Source: Adiantum capillus-veneris
Lineage: Eukaryota > Streptophyta > Polypodiopsida > Polypodiales > Pteridaceae
Direction of reading: 5' to 3'
NCBI GenBank assembly: GCA_014529385.2
Contig: CM043949.1
Span: 145,926,850-145,990,849, forward strand
DNA: 64,000 nt
A program made the translations under genes and the position numbers. Below the pieces are notes generated by a model that saw only the letters and a list, made by a program, of their open reading frames with translations, did no database searches and was not told where the DNA came from. Numbering within the stretch: position 1 is the stretch's first letter; every line of letters starts with the position of its first letter. Positions 63,768 through 64,000 of this stretch are shown piece by piece.

Positions 63768-64000
63768 TTTTCCCTACATACACCCCCCCCCCCCCCCCCC
63801 CCCCCACGTCCCCCCTAATATCCTCTCTCCCAATTTACCCCCACTCTCAAACTCCCCGGCCAGGCGAAAGCTTTGAAAAAAAAAAACCCCCGACCCCTCT
63901 CTCGTGCTCCCTCGGTGTGAGCCGCATGGAACCCCCCCCCCCCCCCCCGCCCCCCCCCCCCCACGTCCCCCCTAATATCCTCTCTCCCAATTTACCCCCA
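63540..64000 (+). repeat. 3' LTR of the Tat element, cut by the window end
   Basis: Starts TGATAGCCGACTTTCG. Compared with the 5' LTR it has longer C-runs (63591-63616 and 63783-63805) and a (CT)n tract of about 40 units at 63681-63762 where the 5' LTR has about ten. A 160-bp part (ACGTCCCCCCTAATATCCTC...) is repeated at 63806 and 63962, a tandem duplication not seen in the 5' LTR. Confidence 0.85.

Larger units (their letters stand above)
50693..64000 (+). mobile_element. Tat-lineage Ty3-gypsy element, running past the window end
   Basis: 5' LTR from 50693 (TGATAGCCGAC), then leader ORF region, small ORF0, gag, protease, RT, RNase H, a second RNase H, integrase and 3' LTR from 63540. The second RNase H after the normal one is the hallmark of the Tat lineage (Ogre/Retand group), and an extra ORF upstream of gag is also known in Ogre-like elements. 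Most of gag, protease and RT lie in one frame with few stops. The integrase is split by a copia insertion (56891-62467). The 5-bp flank on the left is GATGC, so GATGC is predicted just after the 3' LTR. Confidence 0.88.

Overview
This is a transposable-element-dense stretch of a land-plant nuclear genome. The evidence is plant-type Ty1-copia and Ty3-gypsy elements with initiator-Met primer sites, a Tat-lineage gypsy element with two RNase H domains, a CACTA TNP2-type transposase (Transposase_21, DUF4218 and DUF4216 blocks), a hAT transposase with a BED finger and DUF659, and long (CT)n, (GT)n and poly-C tracts. The amount of nested, decayed repeat suggests a large genome such as that of a fern, lycophyte or gymnosperm. 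The species cannot be fixed from this sequence. No rRNA, tRNA, CRISPR or bacterial-style operon was seen.

Layout. 1-2650: left-truncated non-autonomous copia-like element (minus). 3460-3726: long foldback hairpin. About 3.9-9.05 kb: broken CACTA element (minus) with its right terminal repeat at 9046. 9-13.7 kb: microsatellites, a hairpin microsatellite and unassigned sequence. 13.75-15.02 kb: ~280-bp repeats built around a 22-24 bp palindrome. 15.3-20.8 kb: decayed gag-protease retroelement. 22556: copia-type primer site of an older LTR element. 23054-26539: complete 3.5-kb non-autonomous copia-like element (TSD TCTTG), same family as 1-2650, inserted beside a possible splice acceptor. 28.5-31.6 kb: gypsy fragments and a gypsy/CACTA/gag patchwork. 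34325-39576: a gag-only LTR element (minus) with an intact 496-codon gag. 40210: a second CACTA end. 41.6-45.9 kb: TATA box, a ~175-bp tandem array, a kinase-like gene and a broken coiled-coil/RING gene. 46.2-48.5 kb: hAT transposase (minus, three stops and one frameshift). 48.64-49.42 kb: 151-bp minisatellite. 49.5-64 kb: a three-level nest in which a gypsy gag-protease fragment is cut by a Tat-lineage element (50693 to past the window end), itself cut in its integrase zinc finger by a nearly intact Ty1-copia element (56891-62467, TSD CACCA).

The most notable signal is a small ORF (71-80 codons) just upstream of gag in both the Tat element (52370-52585) and the gag-only element (37100-37342). 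The two proteins align without gaps at about 39% identity, and the gap from their stop to the gag ATG is 105 and 103 nt. This looks like a conserved extra retroelement gene. The second most notable signal is the copia-like family seen twice, in which the protease keeps its fold-level similarity but has lost the D-S/T-G motif, and the integrase and most of the reverse transcriptase have been replaced by an acidic spacer.

Most coding sequence belongs to elements, not to the host. Host candidates are the kinase-like gene, the RING remnant and a short possible exon at 26552-26731; all are uncertain.
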